Of a DNA stretch of 64,000 nt, positions 43,135-53,682 are shown in pieces. Made by a program: the position numbers and the translations under genes. The notes below the pieces were generated by a model, which ran no database searches, had not been told where the DNA came from, and saw nothing but the letters and a program-made list of their open reading frames with translations. Numbering within the stretch: the first letter of the stretch is position 1; the number at the start of each line of letters is the position of its first letter. This stretch comes from Isoetes taiwanensis (Eukaryota; Streptophyta; Lycopodiopsida; Isoetales; Isoetaceae): NCBI GenBank assembly GCA_021234155.1, contig JAJEKV010000005.1:8920216-8984215 (forward strand), written 5' to 3'.

Positions 43135-43560
43135 TTATTGTATAGGAAGTAGCACAGAGTAAGAACATGGATAACAAGGTCTATTTTGATAAGGGCATGC
43201 TTGACAAGGGCTATATTGTAACCATACCAACTCACTGGCTGTATCCGTGATTACTCGAAACTCTTTTGGTGGAGTGCCCACTTGTATATATGTCATGTAA
43301 GTTGCTAGACCTGCTTTATAAATGTTGCTTTGATATACTTGATGTCCCCCTTTTGTTCTAGCCCTTAGGGCTTCTGACCGATCCCTGCTTCTAGTCACTC
43401 CACGAGCTAGCTTCTCAAGTATGGGTCGACCCGCATCTACATGATGCAACTTGTACTTTTGTGATGCTACTAGTTGTATGAACATAGGGAGCAACAACAA
43501 GGTCCAAAACATTAAGGGACTTGTGCTTCCCATGATACATGTGCCCGTGATACTAAGAGT
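43135..43560 (-). pseudogene. Truncated nepenthesin-like aspartic protease (copy B)
   Basis: Encodes the same protein end as 855-1253, with DTAS and premature end after PCSYSVLLPIQ. The open frame extends upstream to 43812 only because stops are lacking; the proper start is the ATG before GSTSPLMFW that opens the signal peptide, shared by all three copies (43533-43535 region). Lacks the second active-site Asp. Confidence 0.8.
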
Positions 43561-44464
43561 CGTGTCGTACTTATATATGATACTAAGAGTCGTGCTTAAG
43601 TTATATATCTTGTAGTTATTTATATATATATCGCCATATATTAGGTCAGTATTTAAAAGGTTAAGCGCCGTTGTTGGGCGCTCCCCTAAAAGGTTAAAAG
43701 AAAAAAAGTTTTTTGGGTTCTTAGGGTAGGGCATGTTCCGGTATTCATTTCCGAGGTAACTTTTCCCCCAGTGGCCGTTAAAAAAAAAATCCTTCATGGG
43801 AGTTCGTTGCAAATTTCAGATTTCAACAAAAGAAAAAATGGTGCAAATCAGGAATAAGGTTTTGCAAATCAAGAATAAGGTGCAGCTATGGCGCCTAACA
43901 ATGGTTTGGCCGGAAAGATAACAAGGGGGGAGTCATCGCGCAGAACTGAAGGGATTTATTGGAAGCACGCAGTCTATAACGCCCAAAGCCAGTTACAACA
44001 TCAAACAATAAGTTACGTTATTCATTGTGCCAGATAGTTATTTGTTAGGATCAGCTAGCAAGAATTAACCTGCACGATCCTTTACTTATTCAGAATAGAG
44101 AACTTTGAGTTGAACGATCCTTTACTTATTCAGGATAAGTTAGAGAACCTTGAATTGATGCTGAACTATGCTTCCAGTATGTGGAAGGCACACAATCAAC
44201 ACCTTGAGGCATTTAATGAAAGATAGCTTTTCAAATTATTTGTTTTGAAGGTTTAGTTACAGTATTGTTTGCTGAAATGCACAAGAACCGATATGAATGA
44301 ATAATCAAATTGAGAGAAAACATACAAGAATCTTCCTGATACACTTAAATCTGATACAAAACAAAAGTTTGCCTTAATTTGGACTATTTTCTTTAATAGA
44401 TAGATAGATAGATAGATAGATATTCCTCCTGAGATTGAACACTAACTAGCCATGAACTGAAGTA
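43561..44464. other. Upstream region and TAGA microsatellite (copy B)
   Basis: Counterpart of 1254-2183; microsatellite at about 44396-44421. Nothing coding supported. Confidence 0.5.
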
Positions 44465-45663
44465 CTATTTAAGGGAGGGCGGGGCAGGAGCACCTCGTCC
44501 TCTATTGCCTTCTCGTTGATACAGCCCTCCATTGGAGCCTGGGGATCCATTAGAACCAGGGGAATCGCCAGGGGCTCCAGCAGGGGTATTGGTGACCACT
44601 ATGTATGGATCAACATAAACTCCAAGTGGAGCATCTCCCCCCGGCCTCCACTTCCTCCATTACCTCCTCCTAGGCCTCCTGAAATGAAAAACAAGTTTAG
44701 ACTCAGCAAATTTCAGCAGAAACAGAAATGAAAAACAAGTTTAGACTCAGCAAATTTCAGCAGAAGCAGAAATGGAAAATAAGTTTAGACTCAGCAAATT
44801 TCAGCAGACGCAGAAATATGATATATTTAACAAAATTTGAACTTATTCAAATCTAATAAATATACTTCAAGGATGCCATGATAATATTATATGTATTTTT
44901 AGCTCTTATTGATTTTAATAATTTAGATAAAAAATATGATACTTACTAAAGTTTAAAGTTGCTTTCTAAACTAATCTCATCATTAATAAATTATTCAATA
45001 GTTATTACTAAACCAATAACTTTATATCGTTTAATTAATTTCAACCTAAAACTTTTCTTAAAGTATTTTTAAAAAAGTAAAAGTTTGTAAATTGTGAAAT
45101 TCTAATAATAATTTTAAGTCAATCGCTAGTCAAACCATCAGGTTTCATTTAATTATCATGATTGCTAAATTTTGAATCTGTTAAATCACTACAAATTGAA
45201 ATTTTTATATTCTTGAAATATCTAATTCTAAATAGATTCAAATGAAGATTAGTTTGGAGATCAAGTTTATTCTTTGATAACCATTATAGTTTTAATTGAA
45301 AGATAAACTTATACAATTTAAACTTATAAAAATTATAACAATCAAGAAGAATCAAACAAAATATATATTCTTATAATGGCGTGCTTGAAGTGCTATCTAT
45401 TAAATCTGAATAAGTCCAAATTTTGTTGAATATATCATAAATGAAAAACAAGTTTAGACTCAGCAAATTTCAGTAGAAGCAGAAAAGTTACAACAGAAAG
45501 AAAGTTTCAGGCAGAAAGACTTACCTGGCTCCCCTGCTCCTCCTCGCTGTCCAGGTCCGCCTTTTCCTCCATTTCCTCCATTGCCTCCTCGACGATGAAA
45601 GGCTTCAGCAACATTCATTATAAGAATAACTACTAAAATCAATCTTACACCTTTCATATTCAT
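44465..45663 (-). CDS. Two-exon secreted glycine-rich collagen-like protein (copy B)
   Basis: Exon 1 45525-45663, intron 44679-45524 (GTAAGT to TTTCAG), exon 2 44465-44678. Exon 1 is intact here: signal peptide MNMKGVRLILVVILIMNVAEA, then HRRGGNGGNGGKGGPGQRGG and GEPG, which splices in phase into GGLGGGNGGSGGR. The frame then reaches a stop unless the six-base G run (forward-strand C6 at 44637-44642) is seven bases. With seven it continues through GGDAPLGVYVDPYIVV and the GAPGDSPGSNGSPGSNGG repeats to a TAG at 44465. Total about 118 residues. A TATA-rich stretch lies at about 45700-45715. The likely role is a small extracellular glycine-rich or collagen-like protein; family unknown. Confidence 0.6.
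44690..44818. repeat. Intronic 45-bp tandem repeat (copy B)
   Basis: Three clean units with AAGTTTAGACTCAGCAAATT and TTTCAGCAGA. A fourth copy lies near the donor end of the same intron (about 45440-45485). Confidence 0.85.
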
Positions 45664-46955
45664 TGCTGCTGCTGCCTAATGCCTGATACTATAACCTTAT
45701 ATATAAATATATGTATCCTCCTGCATGCCATTGGCATGGCAGGAAATACGTTTGATGTTTTAGATTGGTTAGAAGCGGCTTCATATTTTTTAGGGGAGCA
45801 TAATTAACGCTGTGTACTTTCTTTATGTATTTTATATATCAGTGAAAAACTCGTTGAAACTGATAAACAAAGCCTCTAGACAATCCACAGTGGAAATTTT
45901 ATGGCTGTGGGCAAGCCACGGTGAAAACACATGCATTAAACTGCTTGGCATGATGATGTACTGCAAAACACAAAATTTTGTCCTGGTTCATTGGTGTACT
46001 TTAGTTCATAATGGAACTCGAAATATGCATCTCCAAATATGCTTATATAGGCCTTCAAGGTAACACATTGTGTAGAGTTGATAATCTTCGTGGCAGGATT
46101 CATGTTAAAATACCTATAAATATACCTGTAAATCAATTCTAAGCAAATGAAGACTTTGGTTTTGCTCCCTCAAATGAGGCATGCTCCTTTGTGGCAGTTT
46201 GTTAACATCTGTCCGGCATTGTCGCGCATATGTAAAGGTGTGCGTTTAGATGCTCATTTATGTGAGACTGAATGTGAGACTGATTACTCGAGCAGTAAAC
46301 ATCAAAGAACTATGCAAATATAAATCTTCTAAATTTGTACTTGAGGGTCTTGGGTGTCATTTCTTTGGTAACATGGCACTCTAAAAGTTGATTTTATCTC
46401 TATTGCTATCTTTGGGATCTGTCACCGTCATAGAGATTAGAGGCTGTGGAGCTCCAACACCATCTCTTCAATTTATCCACCGTCAGATGCAACAGAGCTC
46501 TTGCACCATTTTTCTTCCTACTTAAAACATTCAGATTGCTGGATGGTGGATGTCGTTTCCAAGTGTCATGAGATTTGCCATGTTTCCAAGTGTCTTGAGA
46601 TTTGCCATGCGTTGATATCCAAGCGATTCATGTTAACATGAATCTGTTCAATGGAGGAGAAAGCCAGTGGAACAGATCAATGCCAACATGAATCCTTCCA
46701 TGTCAAAAAGTTGCACGCAGCCCTTTAATTTTGAGTGCCCAGTGTTGCAAGGCATATGTAGGGGTGCATGTAATTATTTTGCTAGGCATATATAAGGGTG
46801 CACATCTATATGCTCTGAAAATGTTACGTCTTTACTTGTAGATCTTCAATTCTTGACTTGCAAGATTGCAAATGAGGATTTAAGAAATATGCATTCACTT
46901 AAAACACAACAGAGATCAAGTGTCATGTAGAAAATTAAGTTAAGGAATCATAGTG
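45664..46955. other. Upstream region and ORF-poor DNA (copy B)
   Basis: Counterpart of 3380-4655. ORFs present in copy A between 3863 and 4649 are broken here by small indels (for example TGAGACTGAATG), which argues against their being genes. Confidence 0.5.
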
Positions 46956-47162
46956 AATGCCATATACATGTCATATATATCTTTAGCATATCTTATAATA
47001 TGACATGACATATGTCATGACACACATGTGACATATCATATATGTCATGTTATAATATGAATTATGATAAGCTTACATTACATATGCCATATATCTTTGA
47101 CACCTATCAGAATATGACATGACAGATGTCATGACACACATATCTACACATATATAAGTGAA
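46956..47162. repeat. AT-rich palindromic repeat block (copy B)
   Basis: Counterpart of 4656-4875; the TATGACATGACATATGTCAT core is intact in both. Confidence 0.7.
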
Positions 47163-47504
47163 TTTCAAATTTCTATTTTCTGTTTTTGTCGTGGGTATTT
47201 TTTTCAGCATCAATCGATTTCTCTCCTTTGTTGCCACGTGTCTGGCTGGACAATCGTCCAAAGTCGATTCTCGTGAACGGTCCCGGGGATATGGCGATGG
47301 ATGGGTGGCGGCATAGTGTGGATGAAGATGAAAGACACCATAGCCGAAGCCAAGATAAGCGGATCAACAGGCGGGGCAATCTTGCTTTCTTCATTTACTC
47401 GGTGTGGCTGGCACACTTTGAGGATTCTTTTTTTGCGGTGGCGGAGGAGGAGTAGTCGGAGGAGATGTGGAGTCGTTAGCATTCGAAAATCCCATTCTCT
47501 CTTA

Positions 47505-49009
47505 TGTTTACGTACTCTGCCTCCGGTCTAGATCCCAGCCGGTAAGATCGGACCCGGTGGGTTTCTTTGCTCTGTTCTCGTTTCTTCATATCCAAGCTTG
47601 GGGCTTTTTCGAAAGTTCTTGATCCTTGCATTGTTTGCATATAACACTTTTATTTCCCTTTTGCGGATAATATTACAGTAGAGAGGTATCATCCACGAGC
47701 TCCGCCTTTTAGTTCCATGCCTTTTTGGTTACGTCATCCACACCATCAATGGTCAGTCTTCTTAATACCGAAAGATGGCGATAAAGAGGTATTTTTATTT
47801 TTGCGAGAAAAATTTTAAAGCTTGGAGCTCCTCTTACAAAAAGGGATGAATGGGCCTAACTTTTGATTCAAGAATCACAAGAACTACTCCTAGAACCGAT
47901 TGCTCGGGTAAATCTTATGAAAATTGTGGTTTTTTTTTTTTGGTTACGAAGCTTCCGAGTAGCCTCTCGCCATAGCCATAGCTTGATTAACAAACTAATT
48001 TGTTCTAAATTGTCACGGGGCATTTGTCCTTTTTGTCGCTTATCCTCATGGTTTTTCGCTGACTAAATACTCTATTTGGATCATAGATTCAATAAAATAC
48101 TCATTTTGTTTGTTGATTCAAGAGAATGAAGAGTTGGAGTGGTATTTCCAGGCACCAGCCAAGAATATCTGGAAAAAATCTAAGAGGGGGAAACTCACGG
48201 CTCAGAAATAGTGATCTACCAATGGATCTCGCTAAAGCTTAGTGGCGAAGAGCAGTGAAGAACTTTCAGATTTGAGGTTAGATACAGTGTCTATTTCGAG
48301 AAAAATCTTGCATTTGTTTGTCTGTTGAGCACCAAAAGGAGAGATTCTAACTAGTCAAAAAAAGAAATATATAGCATGATTTTGTCAGGTTCATTGTATC
48401 CATGGCAAAGAAAGAACGTTATTTTAAAGCTCTGTCATGTATGGTCAATTTGCAGAGGCAAGTGGCCCCTGTAACTCCTCCACCTTTTTTCTGACATTGT
48501 GGACATGTTAAAAGTTATTTTACCTTTGGAACACCCATTTTCACAGGGGAGATGTAGGCAGTAAGAAACGTAATAGCCAATCAGTTGGAACAGTTGGGTT
48601 GTCTCATATATTTAGGGAAGCCACGGGGTTAGCATCTCCAGTTCAAGAGCCTAAACTTATAATAACGATTTGTCTAAAGGGAAGGTGGTTAGATGAATTT
48701 AAAAATTTGGTTTTGGATGGACTGGTGCAGATGGGCTTATTCAGATCTGCACTGATGTTGGCTCCCAGTTGTGTTGCTGCTATTTTTGTTGTAGTAGATG
48801 TACTGATGTAAACAACCACATATGGCATGTACCTTACATTGCAGGCACAGATTCGTTTTATTGTAGCTTATATGGCAGAGCATGATAAAAAATGGTGTGA
48901 ATTTTTTATTAATTCAAAAGAAATAGGGGGAATACTGACTGCCGTGGGGCATATACATGGTTGGAGGGGTTTGAAGCTTTTGCTTTATTTGAACATAACT
49001 CATATTTGA
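47505..49009 (+). CDS. Unrecognised multi-exon gene or pseudogene (copy B)
   Basis: Counterpart of 5210-6726. The exon-like segments lie at about 47823-47907, 48120-48210, 48545-48760 and 48845-49009 with the same splice-like borders. The ENEELEWYFQAPAKN and QIRFIVAYMAEHDKK segments are unchanged at protein level, while the first segment has small indels. Preservation of the later segments may reflect youth of the duplication rather than selection. Confidence 0.3.
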
Positions 49010-49105
49010 GGAGAACCTGGTGGAGGATGCGCATTAAATTAGTAATTCTCATTTGACAAATCTTTGGATGGTGAAGCAATTACATTAAAGCTCAATTCCA
49101 CATAC

Positions 49106-49438
49106 CCTTGCTTGGAGTCTCTTCTTTCACTACAACATTTCTGAATGACCTTATCAATTATTGTGGATACTTTAAAGGTCTTGTGGCACAAGACTAGATT
49201 GATAAATAAAAATTTGAAAATTTCATATAAATAAAATGGGGTAGCTGAAAATTTATGTGTACAAAGATTTGCTTGGATATGTTATACTATTCTAAGAATT
49301 TGAATGCAAACAATGTGAATTTGGTTGATCATTATCATTATCATGTGAAATAAAAAAAAATGAAAATGTTATAGCACAACCACCATGACTATTGAATTGC
49401 ATCCTTATATTATGGGGTATTCTTCTCTGCATATATTG
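49106..49438. other. AT-rich DNA (copy B)
   Basis: Counterpart of 8118-8452; marks the empty site of the SINE-like trimer at its left edge. Confidence 0.5.
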
Positions 49439-49614
49439 CATCTGTTAAACTGCTAATGGAAGTTAGTAAAACCTTCAAATTCGGCTTCTTTCTGGTTGGC
49501 TCCAACTTTTGCAAGTACCATTATGACATCTGTTAAACTGCTAATGGAAGTTAGTAAAACCTTCAAATTCGGCTTCTTTTTTGTTGCCTCAACTTTTGCA
49601 AGTACCATTATGAC
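49439..49614. repeat. 88-bp tandem repeat, two units (copy B)
   Basis: Counterpart of 8453-8628, followed by the AAATT microsatellite at about 49714-49747. Confidence 0.85.
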
Positions 49615-49976
49615 ATCAAGCCTGATGTTCACACAAGATATCTTTCACAATGTCTGCCACACTATTCCGAGGTCACATAATCTTCCTGAGGGTCTTAAAT
49701 GGCGTGATCAATATAAATTAAATTAAATTAAATTAAATTAAATTAAAACTAAATAGGCAGTGCAATATCAAATGTTAGACGTTAATAGGGGATCCGATCC
49801 GACATGTTTGTAATGATAATTAGAGTCCTCAAACCTGTACAACCAGGTAATTTCATGCTCAATGATGTTCGACATGCAAATAGTTGGAGCCCAACATTAA
49901 GAAAGGAATTCTTTGACTCCAGTTTTTTTCTGCTCCATTCTCGACCTAATAGAAATTCCCCAATAATGATTTAGAA

Positions 49977-50023
49977 AAGAAATGTTATGTTCATACAAGG
50001 CCATGGCGATAAATTTCTTGTAC
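49977..50023 (-). mobile_element. Eroded GC-core foldback mini-element (copy B)
   Basis: The outer arms (AAGAAATGTT, GATAAATTTCTTGTAC) match 8991-9035, but the GC core is replaced by ATGTTCATACAAGGCCATGG. Confidence 0.5.
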
Positions 50024-50455
50024 ATATTAGCTATAACCATATACATCAAGTGCCCCATGACATATATTTATATATATTCTATGAGATGCTATAGATGGAT
50101 AGGTAGATAATATTTTAATGTCCATGAGAAGCTGTAGCTTATGGGACAATTTACAATATACCCTAATGGGTCCTGTCCCCGCCACTGTACATGGTTGTAA
50201 TCGGCCCTTCCGTCACCAACTTTACAACGATGTGTGACCAGTTTCACAAGGCATTGAACTTATAACCTTGGATGTGGCAGTTTAGGGTCTTACCACATGA
50301 CCGTCTAGATGAAACAGATATCCTACGAGATGTTATAAAGAGAATAATTTCTATAAATGAACCGTAATGCTATGAATTGAAGGGTTATGATAGAAGAGAG
50401 ACGAGACATGGATATTCGGACGAATGAGAAAAGAATAGAAAAGAATCTTATATTA
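50024..50455. other. Non-coding stretch (copy B)
   Basis: Counterpart of about 9036-9465; nearly identical; no gene. Confidence 0.4.
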
Positions 50456-50775
50456 TAATGTTTTAGTGTATGTAATGGACCATGCCCTAAATTAGATGGC
50501 CGAGATTTCATGATCCAATCTTAAGGCTAAAAAGTCGCGTAAAAAAAACCAGGGGGGCTAAATCTTTATCTTATATTATAATGTTTTAGTGTATGTAATG
50601 GACCACGCCCTAAATTAGACGGCCGAGATTTCATGATCCAATCTTAAGGCTAAAAAGTCGCGTAAAAAAGGGGGGGGGGGATGTTTTAGTGTATGTAATG
50701 GACCACGCCCTAAATTAGACGACTGAGATTTCATGATCCAATCTCAAGGCTAAAAAGGCGCGTAAAAAAAGGGAG
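50456..50775. repeat. Approximately 100-120-bp tandem repeat, three units
   Basis: ATGTTTTAGTGTATGTAATG begins near 50458, 50580 and 50681, each unit ending with GCTAAAAAG(T/G)CGCGTAAAAAA and a variable G-run. Copy A has one unit (about 9466-9560), so unit number changed after the large duplication, or one assembly copy is collapsed. Confidence 0.85.
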
Positions 50776-51168
50776 GGCTAAAGAGTGACGTCCAAAATTA
50801 AAAAAAGGGGCATGTAAAACCTAAGAATAGCTGATTTCAAGGAAAAGGAAGGCAGATTTAGGGTAGCCGATTTCAAGAAAAAGGAAGGCAGATTTAAGCA
50901 GAGCCCTGATGCTGGCGACCTGCGGCTCTTGAGGTAACAGTTTCTAAGCTAGGCTATGGTGGGCTTCATGAGGTAACAATTTCTCAAAATTTTCTTGCTC
51001 TACTTCCTTTGCAGCGCTAGGTAACAATTTGTAAGTTTTTTCTTGCTCTACTTTCTTTGCAGTTACTTGAAGCTTTAAGAGCATGCTCAGCTTTTGTTGA
51101 TTTGGGTTACCGATTTGATTTATATAGGCTCACAGATTGCGCATCCCTAAATCTACCGGCTTAGAGCA
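50776..51168. other. Spacer with short repeats (copy B)
   Basis: Counterpart of 9561-9990; lacks about 33 bases present in A near 9880-9912. Confidence 0.4.
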
Positions 51169-51746
51169 ATGGGAGAGGATGCAGGTTGTGGCGACTATAG
51201 CGACTATGGCATCTACGCAGATTCATGCATATCAAGCACGATAGGGTATGGCGGTTTCTGCAGGGTAAAGCTATGGAAGACCAATTTTGATTCTTCGATT
51301 TTCTATATTCCCTGAGCTTTTATTAGACCAACTGGTACATTTTTATATTCTGTTTAAGTTGGCCTATACAACATACAAGAACAAAAAATTGTATGCTTTT
51401 AAATTTCACCAGCATTCTGATGCAGCACTAACTTATCGTAGGCCAAAGATGGAAGACAATAATGAACACAACCTAGGCACCAAAGACCCTAGCATCGTTG
51501 CACCCTAGGGTAAGACATATTTTCTATTGCATCCAAATTTGATGTATGAAATAACATCATGCTTTTGTTCTATAAGTGCCTACAGAAAATGATACAGATG
51601 ATCTCCTGCAACACATTGCTCAGCCGGAGAAATCAATCGATGATTTACATGGTTCAATGATATCATTTGACATGAACTTGGATGAACGCCCTGAAATCAT
51701 CCTCCCACAATTGAATGCCCTTCAAGGTCTACTTCGCAACACCTAA
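51169..51746 (+). CDS. Unrecognised exon cluster (copy B)
   Basis: Counterpart of 9991-10561. The ATG at 51169 opens the same Cys/Tyr-rich segment but with Tyr for the second Cys. The coiled-coil last segment is kept to its stop at 51744-51746 with a Leu-to-Pro change. Confidence 0.3.
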
Positions 51747-51859
51747 ATGAATGAATCCAACAACATATTCTTGGCATCCATTCATTTTATCCTTCATACA
51801 AAATGACGAGAAAATAAAATCCAAAATATACATCACGAACAACAACATCCATAGCAAAG

Positions 51860-52272
51860 GGATACGACACCTTAACTATCTTGCCCCAACCAACTAGGCA
51901 AAAGCGTCTAGACGTTGAGGTTTGACCCTCTATATGTGATAATTAGATGTCGCCTCCCCAAGATCCTCTCGAGTGGTCTCCCATGGGTCCCAAACCATAT
52001 CAATTCCTCCCCCTCCTCAGAATGCTCGTCCTCGAGTATATGGGACTTACATCATTTGTCAATGAAGTAATTTACCAATTGGGCCGCACCCATGAAGACT
52101 TGAACTCGAGACTTGACTTTGACACCATTTGATACGACACTTTAATTATCTTGCCCCAACCAATTGGGCAAAGACATCTAGACGTTGAGGTTTGACCCTC
52201 TATATGCGATAATCAGATGTCGCCTCCCCAAGATCCTCTCGAGTGGTCTCCCATGGCTCCTAAACCATATCA
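51860..52272 (-). mobile_element. Complete TRIM retrotransposon
   Basis: Two 143-base LTRs (51860-52002 and 52130-52272) flank 127 internal bases. Reverse-strand features: LTR begins TGATATGG; the 5' LTR ends GTATCA and is followed after two bases by a primer-binding site TGGTGTCAAAGTC (52115-52127), a near match to the initiator-Met tRNA site TGGTATCAGAGCC. A polypurine tract GAGGAGGGGGAGGAAT (52003-52018) directly precedes the 3' LTR. The insertion is bounded by the 5-base duplication CAAAG (51855-51859, 52273-52277). The last base of the 3' LTR is changed (ATCC for ATCA). No coding capacity, as expected for a TRIM; it depends on proteins from an autonomous LTR element. Confidence 0.92.
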
Positions 52273-52428
52273 CAAAGCTTGAGATAGTTTTTGTTATATT
52301 AGGTACTTTGGTTTTGTTATATATTTTATATTTCTTCTCCAAATGGCTCTTGCTACAAATAAATAAATAGAACTTATATCTTATAATTAAAAGTTGTCAA
52401 AGCTATATACCATCTTAGAAAAGGAAGG

Positions 52429-52720
52429 AAGGAAGGAAGGAAGTATATTTTTACGTCGCACCACAAAGGCAGCGTCACGAAGGACATGCGACCACAAGTA
52501 CAAAGAAAACAAAAATACATTGCATGGGCGAAGCCGTGAGCACCATGGCCCCTGATTAAAAACCCCCGGGAAAAAAACCGTTGCCATGATGACCACCAGA
52601 TCAAAAAGCTATCTTTGCTTGCAAAAAGCAACAAGCATACCTCCAACAAACGGGGAACTTCAACAAACGCCCCGAACCGTAACCTCTTCACACGCTAGGT
52701 GCCGAAAGTAATTTGTCGCG
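52429..52720 (-). mobile_element. LINE-like 3' end with TTCC tail (copy B)
   Basis: Counterpart of 10967-11265; tail at about 52427-52443. Confidence 0.45.
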
Positions 52721-53343
52721 GACTCATGCACGCTAAACCTCCATCCTCTCCACCGAAACCGGGGCAAATAGATGCCGATGCGTAGATCACGGTGCCGACC
52801 CCAGAGTAACTTTCGATCAAACCACTAGACCATAAGAGCCGCCCCGAAAATGTAGAGTCCCAAAACCCCATAGCAACGATCTGCGGTGGCGGTGGATCAG
52901 GGAGGGCACCCGTGAAAGAAAAACCAACGCATCCAATAAGCCCAAAAGCGCCCGGAAGTCCAGCGCCGTGGAAGGGCGGCCAGTGGAAAAACGCCGGAGA
53001 AGTCGCCGGAGAGGTGCATCCTCCAGCCCCCGCGCCAAGGCGCCAAAGCACCCCCTGCACCATCGTGTGCTCCAGCTCACAAGCATGCTCGCAGCGCCTC
53101 GCCGAGCATGCACCGGGTGCTCGTGCGAATCGAGGTCCGCCTCGCACGCCATCCATCCTCGCCGGGCCTAGGCGCCATCCATCACCGCCGGGAGAGGCTC
53201 GAGGCAGGCGCCCGTGCACCCTCAGCGCTGAAGCAATCCGTTGATGCTGCCACAACCCCAAAGCAATCCGCTCAGCCGCCAAGAAAACCCCCAATCCGGT
53301 CATGCTGCAACCCCGCCCCACTAAAATGCTTATAACTCGCGAA
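52721..53343. other. GC-rich block (copy B)
   Basis: Counterpart of 11266-11880. ORFs here (including a 240-residue frame at 52695-53417) are not conserved with copy A and have Arg/Ala/Pro/Gly low-complexity translations; not called as genes. Confidence 0.4.
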
Positions 53344-53621
53344 ATATGGCTCTGATTGACCTGAAATTTGTTGCAGAAGATAGAGGGCGCAAATACCTTC
53401 AATTTGATATGCGGCACGGCCTGAGTGAAGATCAGGTTGTGGAGTTATGCTCAATCAAAGTTTCAAGGCTGGGCCATGGGCGCTGGGCGCTGGGCGCCGA
53501 GCGAGAGGGAGGAGCTACTATACAAAACTTTACATTTTTTTGATACAAGTGGTCCTACACACCCCATGTCAAATAGATATTCACTTGGAGGTTGAGCACT
53601 CTAAGTTCTTGGACCACTTTT
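53344..53621. repeat. Boundary repeat, second copy
   Basis: Same as 11881-12151. From 53375 onward it is also the first part of the 5.68-kb tandem unit. Confidence 0.85.
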
Positions 53622-53682
53622 TTTTATCTTGTTTTTGCATTTGCTTTTTTGATCTCCTCTTCTTACTAAAATGGGTCATCCG

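Larger units (their letters stand above)
42285..53621. repeat. Segmental duplication, copy B
   Basis: Counterpart of 1-12151 in the same orientation, with element order preserved. Lacks the SINE-like trimer, retains the complete TRIM and has two additional units of the 115-bp repeat. The CAG/CTG-containing sequence motifs are generally cleaner here than in copy A, for example in the intron repeats of the collagen-like gene. Confidence 0.95.

Noticed and set aside
43561-43812. N-terminal extension of the protease ORF (copy B)
   Set aside because: Upstream codons are non-coding promoter sequence; the other two copies have stops there, and the signal peptide starts at the internal ATG.
52695-53417. 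240-residue reverse ORF, the longest in the window
   Set aside because: GC-driven frame; the matching frame is broken in copy A and the translation has no domain-like pattern.
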